A DNA stretch of 64,000 nt from Sphaeramia orbicularis (taxonomy: Eukaryota; Chordata; Actinopteri; Kurtiformes; Apogonidae), in NCBI RefSeq assembly GCF_902148855.1, contig NC_043978.1:34302996-34366995 (forward strand), in the 5' to 3' direction. The stretch's first letter is position 1; each line of letters opens with the position of its first letter. The position numbers and the translations under genes were made by a program. The notes under the pieces were generated by a model. It searched no databases. It was not told the DNA's origin and worked only from the letters and a program-made list of their open reading frames with translations. Of the stretch, positions 16,951 to 30,980 are shown in pieces.

Positions 16951-19900
16951 GACCTGTGCTGTGTTTTATGCCTATATTTTTTCCTTGCCTCCAACATAAT
17001 CTGGAATTTCATGAATCTATCCATATAATAATGTTTGTGGTGTCACGAGGCCAAGGAATGTACAGCTGTACTCTAGTTCTTGGAAAAGCTGGCATTTCTC
17101 CAATAGCCTGTTCACAAACCAACAAACTTCATGAATTCCTTCTGCAGCAGCACTGTATAGTATAGATGTATGATATGTTTTATTGGCCTTTAAAAAAAAA
17201 AAAAAAAATAGTACACTGTTTATCTACTGGTGCTGTGCAAAGCTTTTACAAAAGATTAAATGACAACAATTTTGTCAACAATTAGATCATAAAACATTTT
17301 CTTTCAGACTGCTTGTAAAAGGCTGCAACTTCTTACATTAACAGTGGGAGGTCAGTGTCTTAAAAATTCCTGTTGTGCAGCCAAGCATCCCTTGAACCAA
17401 TAAACCCCAAGTTTAGATCAAAAAGTTCTCAAACACAACAAATACTGCCAGTGTCAAAGTTATGTGAGAGATATATACAATAATGCCATTTTGACTGTTA
17501 CAGCATCTTTCTCAATGCAACTGAGGAGACATTTAAGACACTAAGGATAAATCAATCCAGCATTCACGTGATCAGTGTGTGCTCGTACTGGGAGGAACTA
17601 CAGCACACATGAGCAAGTACAAATCACAGACCATGTATGACTGCTTGCCCGACCAGTACATACAGAGCATATAGAGGCATGGCTGGGAGGAGTTGGGCGC
17701 AGATAGGGTTTCTTTGCCTGTCTGATCACGTTGCAAAAACATGTGCACATGCCAAATGTGAGGAGGGGAAAAACTGTTTTCATTCAGTCTACATTTTAAG
17801 CTGCACATTTCTGTGGCACACTGTTCTACTTTCCTAGAAGTAAAAGCAAAACTAGGTCAAAGGTATGGGCAAGTTTCTTTCTTACAGTTCATGATTATTA
17901 TTAGTAAATGGATCTCAGCAAGGCCCAAGACCTGTTGTAATACTTGATACTTTCCTTTTCTATATATATTTCTGTACTTATTTCTTATTACTGCTTCTAC
18001 TTTGTATTTTTCTGTATTTTTGTAATACTTTTTATATTCCAAACTTTAAACCTTGCTTTTAATATTAGTATCTGTAATCTGCTGTAACACTGCAAATTTC
18101 CCATTCACAGTACTAATAAAAGACTATCCTATCTTTAAAATGAATGTGAAAATATGCAGCTCATGTACAGCATGTGCCATTTGGAGTGGACAAACAGCCC
18201 CCACATGTGTCCCAAGTCAATATAACCTATGGTTATATAACTGTAAGAACTGTTTGTAACTGCTGCTTAAAATATTAAAACCATTTCTGACCATTTAAAG
18301 CACATCATATTGTGTTGAATCCACAGTCTTTTGGTTTCATTGTGGTGAATTACATGAACAGGCAGACAGTAATGAATGCGTATCATATTTGTGGCTTCTT
18401 TTAAACACTGAACATTGCTTGTAATCAGTCCTGGCACATGTTGTATCATAACAGCTTCTCAGTGACTCACAGCGAACACTTTGAAAGCAGTTAACACCCT
18501 ATAATAATTTCAGTCCCATCATTCATTTGTTTTTGTTTTGGGTTCTGTCTATGGGTAATCTCAGGTAACAAAACCACTGCTGTACAAATACTGCTCAACT
18601 ACACACTTTATCTAAAACCATGTGCTTTACAAGTTGCAATTCCCATAAACCCGCAAAACCGAAGTTAAAAAAAATCTTTGCAAAGGCTGAAATGAGTAGT
18701 AATTTGTTCATTTTTGTACTGAATTGATAAGTACTTCTCTCATTAAAGCTAACAATAAACATAGGCGAATCAATAAACCAATATGACTCTTTTGAGGGTT
18801 TCAGAGGAAATATGAAACTCCAAGGTCAATGGGACAATTGGATTTTTATGTTATTTTTGTATATTTAATGAGATACAATATACAAGTCTACTATTCATGA
18901 TTTAAAATAAAGTTCTTGTGTTACATAGAAATAATGTGTGTTACTTTTTCACTTTGAATCCCTAATCAATATTATTTGTCCTCCTGAGGTCACTTGCTCT
19001 CTAGAATGCAAAGGTGTCATTATCTTCTGAACAGAACACAAACTGATTATGTGGAAGATGCACAGTACAACAAAGTGGAGACTGAGGTCATACCCTCAGG
19101 ATGTGCATTTGGATACACATTGGATAAACATTCCCAAAATACAATTTAGTTTTAGGATGTCCACCTGCATGCTAATGTGCACTCAGCCTGAACCCCGACC
19201 CTTGACCTTGGCATGGTCAGTGAAGGGCTGAAGGTCAAAGCAGAAGTGTGTTAAAGAGCCACTAATGGAGTCCATCAGTTTTAGAGCCCTGACCCTCCAA
19301 TAATGGGTGGAGATCATCTCTGTCCTCTGAGAGTCAGCTCAGCCCTCTCTGGTCTGCAATCTGTGGACGTAAGTGGTGCACAGTCACGATGGCCACTTGA
19401 CCACAAAAGGAAGGATGTCCATTAATAAAGCACAAATTACGGCTAATGATTTGACAATAAACCACATGCTCGCTATCAATCAAAACTACAAACTGAAACT
19501 AAAGTCCATATGTTGTATGTTTTCTTTAAAAACCAGCAGCCTTCTTGTTAGATCAAAAGGCTGAATGAGGACTGTTGTTCAGCTGTGATGGGCTATTACT
19601 CATTTTGTTTAATGACACAAAGTATTACAACACAGCTCAGGCTCATCCATCACTACGCAATGATAAATACAATTCTTTAATCCATTTGAGGTAGTTAATG
19701 TAAAGGTTGTTTGTTATCATTCAATCAGATGATGACTCACACCAACTGGATCTTTTAATCGAATCTGTCAGAACCAGGACGGAGGTCTGAACAAGGTTTG
19801 ACAATATTAAAGCTCCAGCCAGAGACCTGCCTCCTGCTTCATTAGCCTGTTCTACCCCTGAGGAATGGCACTTTTGCTGCTCTTAATTTCATTTCCCTAA

Positions 19901-21486
19901 TCTCATTTACACTCAACCCCACCACAGCTGCACAAGCCTGGCCAAAGGGTGTCAGGCCCCGAGAGGATATGTATCTGTGAGATCATCAGTCATGTATTTA
20001 GGTATTGTACTCATTCTATGTTGTTTTGTATGATGTATAACGGTGCAGGTTTAGTATAACAGCACAAACCTAATGTTATTATAATGTAAAGTCACAGTCT
20101 GATAATGATCACCTTGGTTTCCAGTTTTACAGTATGTGATAATGCTGATAGATAAATTGAATTGTTATTGTTGTGATAATAAACATGCACAGCACATCGC
20201 CAAAAATCAAATTTTTTACATGCACTGTGCGTTCCTACCCATTATGTGAACATTTGACCTCTCGTGGGTTATTCATTAACACCATTTCACCCTTTGGATG
20301 ACCGCACGAAGCCCAGCCACCAGCTAACATTCGAGTAACTGGTGTCAGCTTGGTGGCAAGTGTTAAGTTAGTCTGCTTATTTACAAATAAGTCACATGAT
20401 CAACATAATAATGATCAAGGCCTAATGTATTAGTCACAAAACCAGTATGTACCATTGTTTAAACCTATAGTCCAGCATATATAAAAACAAAACTGTAAAA
20501 CTCAGTATGCAAGCTTGGATACACACTTTGTTTAGCATTTATTAATAGGACTTGGAGAGTCCTGGGTTGTGTGAAAAACCCAGACTTTGTGCAGAAATGT
20601 GTCCTCAGTGCATCTTCAATATGCATAGCAAGCTTTTGCATGAGTCACTGACTAACTCAACAAAGCTTTCATTTGTCTAATGCTGTGCTCTGTGTACATG
20701 GCAGGTGATAACCCATGTCTCTCTACATGTCAACATATCCCTACCTTACACACCCAAACCAGAACTGGTTTGAGTAAATAGCTGTCGCATGTAAGATTAA
20801 AACAACGCAGTGCCAAAGACGTTAACAAATGGAAGAGTTATGGTGTGGGCTAGGCCTGTTTCCCCATTTAATTTTGTGCTGTCATTGATAATATAGCACA
20901 TGTATAAAAAGCACAACACCTCAAAACACACAGTAATGTAAAAGAAAAAAACAAACAAACACATAGTAATGTACACAGTAAAATTGGCAGTATAACTTGA
21001 ACACTATAAAGAATCCATTTCAACACTGACTCGGTGAACATGATGGTCCTTTTCTACAGAGTGTAAATGTTAAACTTAAGGTAGTATTGAAATTTTAGTG
21101 TCAATTTGACAAGTTAGAGTTATGTTGCACTTAATTGTACTTATAGGTGTTGCTTTCCTTTAACATTAAGTGGTTCAAAGTGTTAAACTTACCTCACCAC
21201 AAGTGCTGATTGGGAAATGATTCTATGTCATGTTCATATGTAACGTTTTCCTACTAGTGTTAAATAATTCCTCTTCACTCCCTTTAAGTGTTTTTCTTAC
21301 CCAACACCTTAAATAGCAATTAAATTACTCTCAGAAGAATTACAGTGGTTAAGTGTGATTTTTTTAAAAACACAACAAACACCACAACATTCATTCTTTA
21401 TAAGAATTTATTAAACAGAAATTTTAAACATCATGGTTTTATTGCTTGTGTATTAATTGGGTTTTTGTTTGGTTTTTCTTGTAAAA

Positions 21487-21531
21487 CTGAATTTCCTCCT
21501 GGGGATCAATAAAGCTCATCTGTATCTCTAT
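21487..21531 (+). repeat. LINE-type 3' tail
   Basis: CTGAATTTCCTCCTGGGGAT followed by CAATAAAGCTCATCTGTATC resembles the 3' tail shared by several fish LINE families that end in GGGGATCAATAAAGTATC-type sequence. No LINE coding sequence is attached. Confidence 0.5.
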
Positions 21532-23032
21532 TTGCACAAGCAAAAATTTCACTAATTTTTACTTATGTGAAATGAAGTTTTCTCAACGAGATGAGTCCCT
21601 GGTTGGTAATGATCCAACCCCCCACGTGTAATCAAAAGCATAAACCCTGCAGTAATCGACATGATGCTTTATGATACATTACATACAATTTCTATGCTTT
21701 CAGTTACACAACATGTTATTGTGTATCTGACCCTAGAGTCCTTCCCAGTGCATTCATAGTTGAGGAAATAGAAATAGAAACAAGACGTGCTTGTAAATTA
21801 TGAAGACTTTCATACTTACAGCCTGACTTTGAAGATTTACTCTAAAGATGGCCCTGACGTTCTGCAGACTCTGGCCTCTCAGGTGCTCTACTCTGAGTCA
21901 CTTTCTGAATCAAAAGGCCCTGGAGGTTTCCTGCCATTTTTCTCTGGAGTGTTTTCTCCCAAAGAACAGGAAAGGCAGCTCCGTTTCCCACACACTCACA
22001 GAGGTTCGATATCAATGCCGTTTTACAGTTTAACAACTGCAGCACACAATCAAGCAGCTGCCGAGTCATTGTGAGGGTCTCAGGGGCTCTGTGTTCTGCA
22101 ATGTTATACCGCACTAATGGCGCTGGTCTGTCATACTTAAGACAGAAGTCTAGCCTCTAGGAAAAAAACATTATGTTTGTTCACAAAGAGTAAGCGTTGT
22201 TTAATGCAAACCATTTTTCAGTTTGATTCTCATGCCTTTAGTATAATCTTTATCATATGTAATTGCAGTTCAGCCCACATTACTCACCTTTATATTTATT
22301 TTACCAAATCAAGATTTAACACAGCATCAACTGCATCTATGTGGTCAGTAATAACGAAAGTGAACAGTTTGTCTCAAAGGTACACGTTTCATAGTCACGT
22401 TGAATTGTTCAGAATGTGTTCTGCTTGTTACTTTCCACTCCCTGGAGATGTACTTGTTGGGGACAGTCATGTCAAAGAAATCTGTTAAATTACATACCAT
22501 CTTAATGTCATCAAACATGATTCTGAAGGCGTTCTTAATCTTAAGTGTGGACAAAAATAAACAACCTCCAGCTCTGTTTCCTTTTCATTTTCATTCTGAG
22601 TCTAATGGTAATGGCAAATAATGATGCTTTAAAGTTTTGTCCCTTTGAAAAGATCATGTTCTCAAGTTAATCAGCCAATTGCGGCCCAGTTTCCTGTTTA
22701 AATAGATTCTAATCGTGCTTTGAAAGAGCATAGGCTGCTGCGTGGATTGATGTGGAGCCAATTAAAATGAAATAAGAAGAAAACACAGATGCTTCAAAGG
22801 CCAAAGGGTGAAACCCCTGTTGATAATGTTATCACTTCCCTGTAAAGCATCGGATCAAACACAGTGACACTGAGGCTCTGATGTGTTCTTTATTTGTAAC
22901 TTGAACAATTATGAATCATTTGTTTCTGAGGGAATGCATCAGTATTGCATTAGATGTGCTGTTGATCTCCTCCCTGACATGTCATAACATTTGATGCAAA
23001 TGGAAACAATCAGTTGTTGTTGTTTTTTTATA

Positions 23033-23130
23033 TTTAATTACAGGACATTAACCAATCAGCATTCCAACACCATGACCAAAAAGTCAAGGAAAATTACAGA
23101 AAACACACCTGCCAATACTGCTTCAAGGCT
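23033..23130 (+). repeat. copy A of a duplicated ~97-base sequence
   Basis: Starts TAATTACAGGACATTAACC and shares long stretches with 26249-26345, such as ATTACAGAAAACACACC versus ATCACAGAAAACACACC. Identity by eye is about three quarters. Class unknown. Confidence 0.6.
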
Positions 23131-23670
23131 TTAAATTGGATTATCACAGGTGTAGGTATCCGCCCAAAGTACGGATGGAAGTGTGTCACCTGGTGGCAGA
23201 GACAAATAAAAACATACCTGTAGGATCACTAATGGTGTTTTTATTTGTTATGGAATCCTTGTGAACCCATGTGAAATATTCAACCCTTCTGTTATGTTCA
23301 TGTCCTCGTAACATGAATGATATTCGTGGGTCAGTTAGACCTGCTGTGTGTTTAATAATTCAGAAGTTATTAGAAGAATTCTATTGAACATTGTTTGTAT
23401 CACATTACTAATAATTAAGTCCATGTTTAGTGCAGTGGTATTATAGTTTTCAGCTGTCACAGATCATTTTTTAAGAACACTGGAAAAACAGAGCGAGGTT
23501 ATAGAATACTAGACATAAGTTAACATTTTTAACCTCCTTTTTTTTTAGAAGGCGTTGGTAAATAGAGAGAAATTAGACACTTCTATTCATTCAAGCCATG
23601 TGAGTGATAAGGGTTTTTAGTGAAAGTAAAATATATTTGTGCAATGTTTAGAAGCATACAAAAAATTAAT

Positions 23671-23740
23671 AGAATAGAATAGAATAGAATAGAATAGAAT
23701 AGAATAGAATAGAATAGAATAGAATAGAATAGAATAGAAT
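23671..23740. repeat. (AGAAT)14 microsatellite
   Basis: Fourteen uninterrupted AGAAT units. The sequence just after, GGATAAAGTATCTATTATTG, resembles a LINE tail, so the array may have grown at a retroposon end. Confidence 0.95.
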
Positions 23741-26248
23741 GGAACCTCTTGAATGCCCCCCATGTGGATGGATAAAGTATCTATTATTGAATCCCAAGAG
23801 TTAGAATTATAATTCCAAATTTAATTATTATTCTAGAATTAAAAGGTTTTGTGAGCTTTATCAAAAATCCAAACACACAATCAATCCCATACAAAGAGTA
23901 AAGATGACACAGCCTGAAATCTCTCAGATGAAACAGATGATGAACTCTTCAATATCCACATGAAGCTGGTTGAGAAAATGTGCTTTACAATATTTTTTAA
24001 ATGTTAGTTAAATTGATTTATTCATAAACCAACATGTATATTTCCATAAACACACAACCAGTAAATCCATAGAATGCTTCCTTTTGATGGTTTCAGAGCA
24101 GCCTAGAGTCTGTCCCGTATAGGACAGAGGACAGACCCCCTGTTATGCTCTCTACAGGGTAAAGTGGGATTAGACCCACTGCTCCTGGACCCCCTGCCAG
24201 GATTTAATGGAGCAAGAGTAACTAAACTGACGGGGATCCTTGCTTGCCAACAAAAGCCCAAAAACGCTAAGGCTTTACTTAGAAATTGGGACACCCTGAC
24301 TTACTCTAAGCTGGTCTGTGTCCAAATGATACAATACTGGTTAAAAAAATTAATTCAGATTAACTGCAAATGCACTGAACCACCAAAAAGGCAGTACATC
24401 CTTATTTAGATGATTATAATGTAAATACACAGATCTACATTTTCAGTTCCTCCAATAACTGGCTACAAGTCAAGAATGTGAACAACAGGGGTCTGCTAGG
24501 AGGTAGGGCCTGGGTGGGAGAGATCCACAGAGGGCTAAATTCCCATGAATCACTTGGTGCAGTGACCCTAAGGTGCTAGAATTTGAGCTGACCTGGGAAG
24601 TGAGCTGTTTCCTGCTGATAATAAACTGTATCAATTCATAAATGTGTACACACCTTTAAAACATAGTTCTGTATTTTGTAACAGAGTATGTAAAAACACT
24701 TAGTGACTGAATAAAACGTGTGTAAAAATGAATTAAAATACAACCATAGGTCCAAAGGTCAGTAGCGGCAAATTATGAGTGGAAACAAACTAATCCATCA
24801 GAGTCTATGTTTTGTGTCAAATTTATTTAAGCAGGTCACAACCTCTGACATGAGCGTGTAAACATATCACAGAGATTATGCTGAATATATGGATGCCAGA
24901 CAACACTGTCCCATTGGTGACCTCAAGTCACACCTTTGGCTAAAAAGACAGGGAAAGTGTTTCCATTATTCGGGGTCTCAGAGTGATGAAAGCACCCATC
25001 CTTCACTAATCCCCACCACTTAAGAGCCTGGGCCATATCTACTTAAAGAGACATTATGCAGGAAATGTTATGCAAATGGCTTGTTTATCACTTCATCTCT
25101 GTCAGCCATTTTTTGTGCCATGTCTACAGTGTGCCATACTGATCTCTGGCTTAGAGGGGGGGAATAATCTTTTAACGCCTCCTATTGTTGTCAGATTTGG
25201 TATATGAGACAGGCAACTGAATTACCATGTTTACTCCCAGAGGAACATTTCAGGCAAATGTAACACTTGACTTTGTCTTTAGTGATTTTTTGCATAAATC
25301 CATACATGTCAGCACAAAAATGATCAAAATGGTGAGAGTGGGGTGACTCTTTTAAGCTGCACACCCTTACTAAGCAGATTACCTCCATAAATCTATGTCA
25401 GGATACATTTCTCCATGTCTAGTCATGCACAGCAACTAATAGTGACACTTCACCGAGAGAAAAAGAATATAGAAACAAAACATGTTTACAGTCTGTCACT
25501 GCAGAAGTGTCAACTGAGACGTCAGCACACTACTGACATCTGCAGCAAAAGTTAAGGTACTGAACGTGCATACCTTACAAGCACATTTTGCACTTAACTG
25601 TGCTCTACTTGCGTTTGCATTTGTAACAAAGTGCAAAGTGGATCACTAGTTGGACAACCATGATAAAAGTGACTTTTTCAGGAAAACAATATTTGGACGC
25701 AGAGATATTTAAAGACTGTTTCCTGTGTTTGACGTTTACCTTGGAATAAGGAACAGCATTGTGAGTCACAGCTGTCAGAGGTGTAGCATGGGAGCCGAGC
25801 TGGCAAACATGATGTGTGTCGGAGGGGGGGGACCAGATGTTGTCCTCTTACCACTGGGAATAAACTCTATCACTGACACCGCAGGTGGTAGGAAAAAGGG
25901 GGAGAGAAAATGAGAAGAGAACGAGTGAGCAAGAAACAACGGCAAACAGGAAGCAGAGACCTTACAACACAATGCTCACAGAGTTTCCTGCAGGCTCAGA
26001 CAGATAAGGAACAACACTTTGTTCAAAGCTGTATGGAGTTCTCTAAAACCACATCTTTCAGCACAATTGTCACAGGGTTTTTTTATACTTCAGCTGTAAT
26101 TAAAGAGCGGTTATTACATATTGTGAGAACTTGAAGAGCACCATAACCAAAAGTACACATGTATATGTCACAGGTTTAGTATCCTTGAGTTGCATTATAA
26201 CTATGACAATCAATGCCATAATTCATACTGCATCATGGGCCAAAGTTA

Positions 26249-26345
26249 TTTAATTACAGTACGTTAGCAAATCGGCATTACAGCATCATGAGCAAAATGC
26301 CAAAGAAAATCACAGAAAACACACCCACAATACCATCATTCTATG
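26249..26345 (+). repeat. copy B of a duplicated ~97-base sequence
   Basis: Direct-orientation partner of 23033-23130, starting TAATTACAGTACGTTAGC. Confidence 0.6.
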
Positions 26346-27562
26346 GTTTGAAGTAGAATAGTGTGACATGTGACATGTGACACGTGGTTATGCTCTGATG
26401 ATAGGATCATTATAAATATATCTAAAGCTTTGTACACATTTTTAATTATCACAGATTCCACATTATCTACATTCCTACACCAGCGATAGAAAACGTGATA
26501 AATGTGAAGCAGAAAGGTGAGTGACAAGTTAAGGTTTTCATCAAACGTCTGTAAATTACATGGTGCACCAAACACTTCAGCTGGTGCAGTTTTCCATTGG
26601 AATCTGTGAGAAATTATTATCTGTATGTAATATTCTGTATACTCCAGTCTAACTGTACAGTGCACAGTGACGTTGGTCTTGCAAACTGAGGAGTGGAAAA
26701 TGGGTGAACAGTATAAATCTCCAATGCATTCAACATTCTCATTAGAGTTGATAATTGGCAGGCGAAAAGTTTAAATAGTCTGCAGTGCCCTAAGGTGGCA
26801 AAGAGGTAATGTGATATTCAGTAGATTAATTAAATATGACTACAGGCCACTTATAGGTTAAAAGAGTCCATGCAGAGTGCAGTCTATAGTTCTTTGTATT
26901 TATGAACCCAGTCACCCTGAAAGCAACTGCCACACTAACTTTTTCCCATAAACCACATCTGGTGACAGTTTTACAATACCCCCTCAGCTGTGCATGGAGC
27001 TGCAGTCAGACATTTTACAAGTATATATTGTTCACATACCACTCTGGAAAACAGGCTTTGAAAAAACTATCTACAATATCAAATTAGTGATAGTGAAAAT
27101 GATTTATTATTTTAGTAATTTGTAATTTTTAGTCAGCATGGAGCCTGAGAGCTGTGATCGAAGATAACTGGCTTGATTTGTGATGTGGAAATTTGGTATG
27201 TCCTGGTTACTGTTGGTCAGAAATAAATGCTGAGTTTTTCTTTGGGAAGTTTAACTTAAATAATTACAGTCAGCAAAGAAGATGAAAAAACTTTTAACTG
27301 GGCAAAGTGATAAGAAAATTCCTTGCAATCAAATGTCCTTGGTACCAGTTGCTTCCAACACACAGAGGTCATAGTGCTCAGATAAACTTTTCTTCTACAA
27401 CGTGTAAAATGTTTAATAAGAGGTTTTAATTTATTATTTGCATGTGAAAATTTTGTGTGTGGAAAATTACGTATACTGTGTATTATTCACCGAATAATAA
27501 AAAGGAAAGAAAGGGGAGCCACTTGTGAAGCATAAGGTGAATAGAACCACTGCTGGAGCAAC

Positions 27563-27577
27563 AGCGCCCTCTGTAGG
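27563..27577 (-). promoter_or_regulatory. CTCF-like site (reverse)
   Basis: AGCGCCCTCTGTAGG contains the reverse of AGAGGGCGCT, the strongest part of the CTCF core. Confidence 0.45.
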
Positions 27578-28190
27578 CCAATAGTGGAATTGCAACTAAC
27601 TTTCTGTTCTGTCCACGGAAAACATGTAAATTTATCAAAATCTTTTTAGAAATAGAGTGCTTCGACTACCTATATGCCGTATGTACAGGATAGTAATGCA
27701 CTTATTTATGTTGGGTTTGCACACGCTTTTATGGGCTGTACATTTGAGTAGGACTATTTGGACATAGAAAGAAAATCAGATTGCATATCGGGTTTTTGTT
27801 TTTTTTTTTTGTTTTTTTTTTGGTCGGACCTTTGTTTATTAGGGTTGATTTTACAGTTACATTATGCAAACGTGCAATCTCTTTAATCAGTAATTACCAA
27901 GGACATATATATATTTCCTGTGCTTCCTTTCTGATGGGGGCCCTGTGAGGTCCCTCCATCGGTGGTCAAACCCTAAAGGGTGGGTCTGACTATGTAAATC
28001 TGCATCAAAAGGAAACCATCATGTTGGGGGGTCTTCATCTGATTGGACGCTTTTGTTTTTTCAAATCGAGGTGTCAGTTGCTTTACAGGCACCAGTGGGT
28101 CTCTGGGGGAGCAGACATCTTTTACAGTAACACGTATCAGTGCATGGGCTGTTGAAACTGTTGGTGTAATGGAGTAAAAATATAAGGAAA

Positions 28191-29043
28191 ATGGAACAAA
28201 CCTGTCAGAGGCTGGATAAAGTCAGCAGACTGAGGGATGAAGTGAGCTGCATGTTGGTAGGTGATGGAGCTGTGGGGAAGACCAGCATGATTATCAGCTA
28301 CATCTTCAATGGATACAACAGCGAGTACAGGCAAACAGCTTTTGATGTTTTCACTGGTAAGTTGGAAAAGTATCTGTTTATATGTGTCATCGTCATGCAT
28401 AATGGTACATGTTTTAACTAATAAATAATAAAAACTTTTTTCTTCCAGGCCTAGTGCATGTAAATGGAGTTCCAACTCGTATCAAACTTATTGATACTGC
28501 TGGACAGGTAAATATCATAAACCACTGACCACCACAAGCTGATGTAAGTGTTTGATTTTTTGCTTTACATCTGATGTAATTTGACCTTTGCAGGAGGAGT
28601 TTGGTCATCTCCGCTCCCTGTGCTATGCCCATGTGGATGTCTTCATCCTCTGCTTCAGCCTCGTCAACCCTGTGTCCTTTGACAATATTACCTCTAAGTG
28701 GATACCACAGATCCGAGCTCGCAACTTGACCTCTCCCATCGTTCTGGTCGGGACTCAGTCAGACCTTTGTCATGATGTGGATGTCCTTATTCATCTGGAC
28801 CAGAGGAACTCCAGACCAGTGCATCTGAGGCAGGCCAGAAGGCTGGCAAAGCGGATCAGAGCTCATGACTACATGGAGTGTTCAGCTCTGACACAGCACA
28901 ACCTCAAAGATGTGTTCGACTGTGCTATTTCTGCTGCTATGAAGCAGAAACACACTGGCACCAAATCCAAAAAGCTCAGTCTGTTTAAACGTTTAAAGAC
29001 CTTTTCTTACTGTGGATGGAGAAAAGTTTTCCAATTTATCTGA
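28191..29043 (+). CDS. rhov: RhoV/Chp-like atypical Rho GTPase, complete
   Basis: Cdc42-related small GTPase of the RhoU/RhoV group, which act at membranes through PAK-type effectors. Exons 28191-28356, 28449-28507 and 28594-29043 give 224 residues (human RHOV has 236). P-loop GDGAVGKTS is at 24-32, the switch I region reads YRQTAFDVF, switch II is DTAGQEEF with Q75, the base-recognition motif is GTQSDL, and [15 protein letters not shown] matches the RhoU/V hallmark. The N-terminal proline-rich SH3-binding extension of human RhoU/V is absent. The C-terminus reads [10 protein letters not shown], where mammalian RhoV ends WKKFFCFV; the terminal lipidated cysteine is replaced. Assignment to rhov rests on gene order (with dll4 and chac1) and tail shape. 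A diverged RhoU-like paralogue is the alternative. Confidence 0.85.
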
Positions 29044-29257
29044 AATGGGATCTGTGAATGGACTGAATGTAATCTACTCAGCAGATTTCCAACTCTATTA
29101 ACTATGCATTTATATGAATATATTCCTCTGCAGAATGTGAGTTTTGCACTAAACCAAAACGAATGGGGATCAAATGTGACACTCTTTCCCCATAATTCAC
29201 TGCATTCAGAGTATATTCCTCTCCTAGTTTGGTTTCATGTGTTTGTTGCTGTTTATA

Positions 29258-29331
<74 letters not shown>

Positions 29332-29360
29332 TTAGCAGTTCTGTAATAAATGTTCTCTAT
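29044..29360 (+). other. rhov: rhov 3' untranslated region with (TG)n next to the poly(A) signal
   Basis: A (TG)n tract (29261-29329, one GC interruption) runs to within 15 bases of AATAAA at 29345-29350, the likely poly(A) signal. Confidence 0.6.
29261..29329. repeat. rhov: (GT)n microsatellite in rhov 3' UTR
   Basis: About 69 bases of GT with one GC interruption. Confidence 0.95.
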
Positions 29361-30780
29361 CATACAAATGATAGTTTGTAAAGTCTGCTTCATTAATAGA
29401 TGTGAAGACAGAGAGAAGATCCCACAGTGTTCTACTGTCAGTGAAGAAATGGAGGGAAAACACAAATGCTATTTAGGACAAATGGTCACCTGCTGCTTCT
29501 TTGAAGCGCTTCTTAACAAGACAAAAGCCATTTAAGACTGTCCTCTGAAAGGGTTATGTTGGGGCATGTTACTAGTTGTTAAAGTCTTGATGGATGAAGA
29601 TGGGATTTTTTTGTGATTTCTGTATGTTTTACCAAAAATATCACATTTTATTAAGAAAAAAATATTACAGGCTATGACGTTTTACCTCATGTGTTGCATT
29701 TTTTTATGTACTGCACACTACAAAGTGAGATTCAGTTGAACCAGTGCTCATATAGACAGGAAAGACTAAAAGTGGTTTTATCACTTAATGTTAAATTAAA
29801 CACATTTAAATAATTCAATGATCACATTTAAGCAATTTCAGCAGAAAACTAAATCTAACAATATAATACTTATTTGGCTGTAATAATGAAAAAGTACGAA
29901 AGAGTATCTGATTTCAATCATTTTAAAAAGTCATCCCAATTTTATTGCTTTTTTAAAATAGTGTTTCATGAGTAAATACATTTAATGGTCTTTAAAGATA
30001 TTTTGATGATGTTTACCGCATCATTTCCATGCATTACAGAAGTTATGGGCTATTTAACAATACTGTTTATGTAATTTTTTTTCACACTGACAGATGTTAT
30101 TGCATTAGAGTGCAATAGATAAAGGATGGCAGCAAAATGGCATGAAGGACACTGAATATTTGATAGATGATCAAGCTTAAATTAATTATTTTAAAACATT
30201 CAGAAACAAATTTTAACAATTGCTTTAAGGGTTGATCCTTGTGAAATGTATTTAATATATTCAGTACATGGGGTGTTTAAGTGCATTTGATAAACTTTTA
30301 AAGATACATTTGAAGAATACATTTACATATATACACAAAACATACTGGGAATGGATGTTGGGACTTCAGTGCACATCTGAGTTTAGGCGTTAAAGATTCT
30401 GACAGATGGGCAAGGTTGTGTAACTTTGACGCCGCACCCAACAAATCCGCGTCTCAGTACAGACTGTACATGAGTGTGGAAAATGTATCCCACTGAGTCA
30501 AATTTGCTAACTTTGAGTGTTTGGTCCATAAATCTTGGTAGAATGTGACTGCATGTGGCAAATGTTGGGGTGTGACTACATATCTGAACCAAAGTTCTAT
30601 AAATATAACTGGTGCAAATTTTACAGCATCTTTTCTCCATCATGTTACCAAATGTGGAGCTGAGCTGCAAATTTGACATAAACTGAAAAAGTGACCTGAC
30701 TATTGATTTTTTGCAACTTTAAATCTACTCAGTGTTGTGCTGCTTGGCTTACTATATGTTTTAGCATCCAATAGCCATAA

Positions 30781-30845
30781 AGAAAGAAAAGAAAAGAAAA
30801 GAAAAGAAAAGAAAAGAAAAGAAAAGAAAAGAAAAGAAAAGAAAA
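30781..30845. repeat. (AAAAG)n microsatellite
   Basis: About 13 units of a pure purine pentamer. Confidence 0.95.
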
Positions 30846-30881
30846 CTTGTGTTGTCATTAATAACATTATAGTAATAGTTG

Positions 30882-30883
30882 GA

Positions 30884-30943
<60 letters not shown>

Positions 30944-30945
30944 AA
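30882..30945. repeat. (AAAG)n microsatellite
   Basis: About 15 units of a pure purine tetramer, 36 bases after the pentamer array and just upstream of the zfyve1 promoter. Confidence 0.95.
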
Positions 30946-30980
30946 CTGCACATTTATGACACAGAATACTGCCTTATAAA

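Larger units (their letters stand above)
16951..28190. other. 11-kb non-coding stretch between chac1 and rhov
   Basis: No exon with family resemblance was found on either strand. The stretch contains an A run (17192-17208), a LINE-like tail (21487-21531), a pentanucleotide microsatellite (23671-23740), two diverged copies of a roughly 97-base sequence (23033-23130 and 26249-26345) and a reverse CTCF-like site (27563-27577). The rest is AT-rich and unremarkable by eye. In human, VPS18 lies between RHOV and DLL4; it was not seen here. Confidence 0.6.
29361..30980. other. rhov-zfyve1 intergenic spacer
   Basis: AT-rich, no coding signal. It ends in two adjacent microsatellites just before the zfyve1 promoter. 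Confidence 0.55.

Noticed and set aside
20985-21390. Possible AACACT-rich MITE
   Set aside because: Recurring AGTGTTAAA-type words suggest a decayed element, but no terminal repeats or flanking duplication could be defined.
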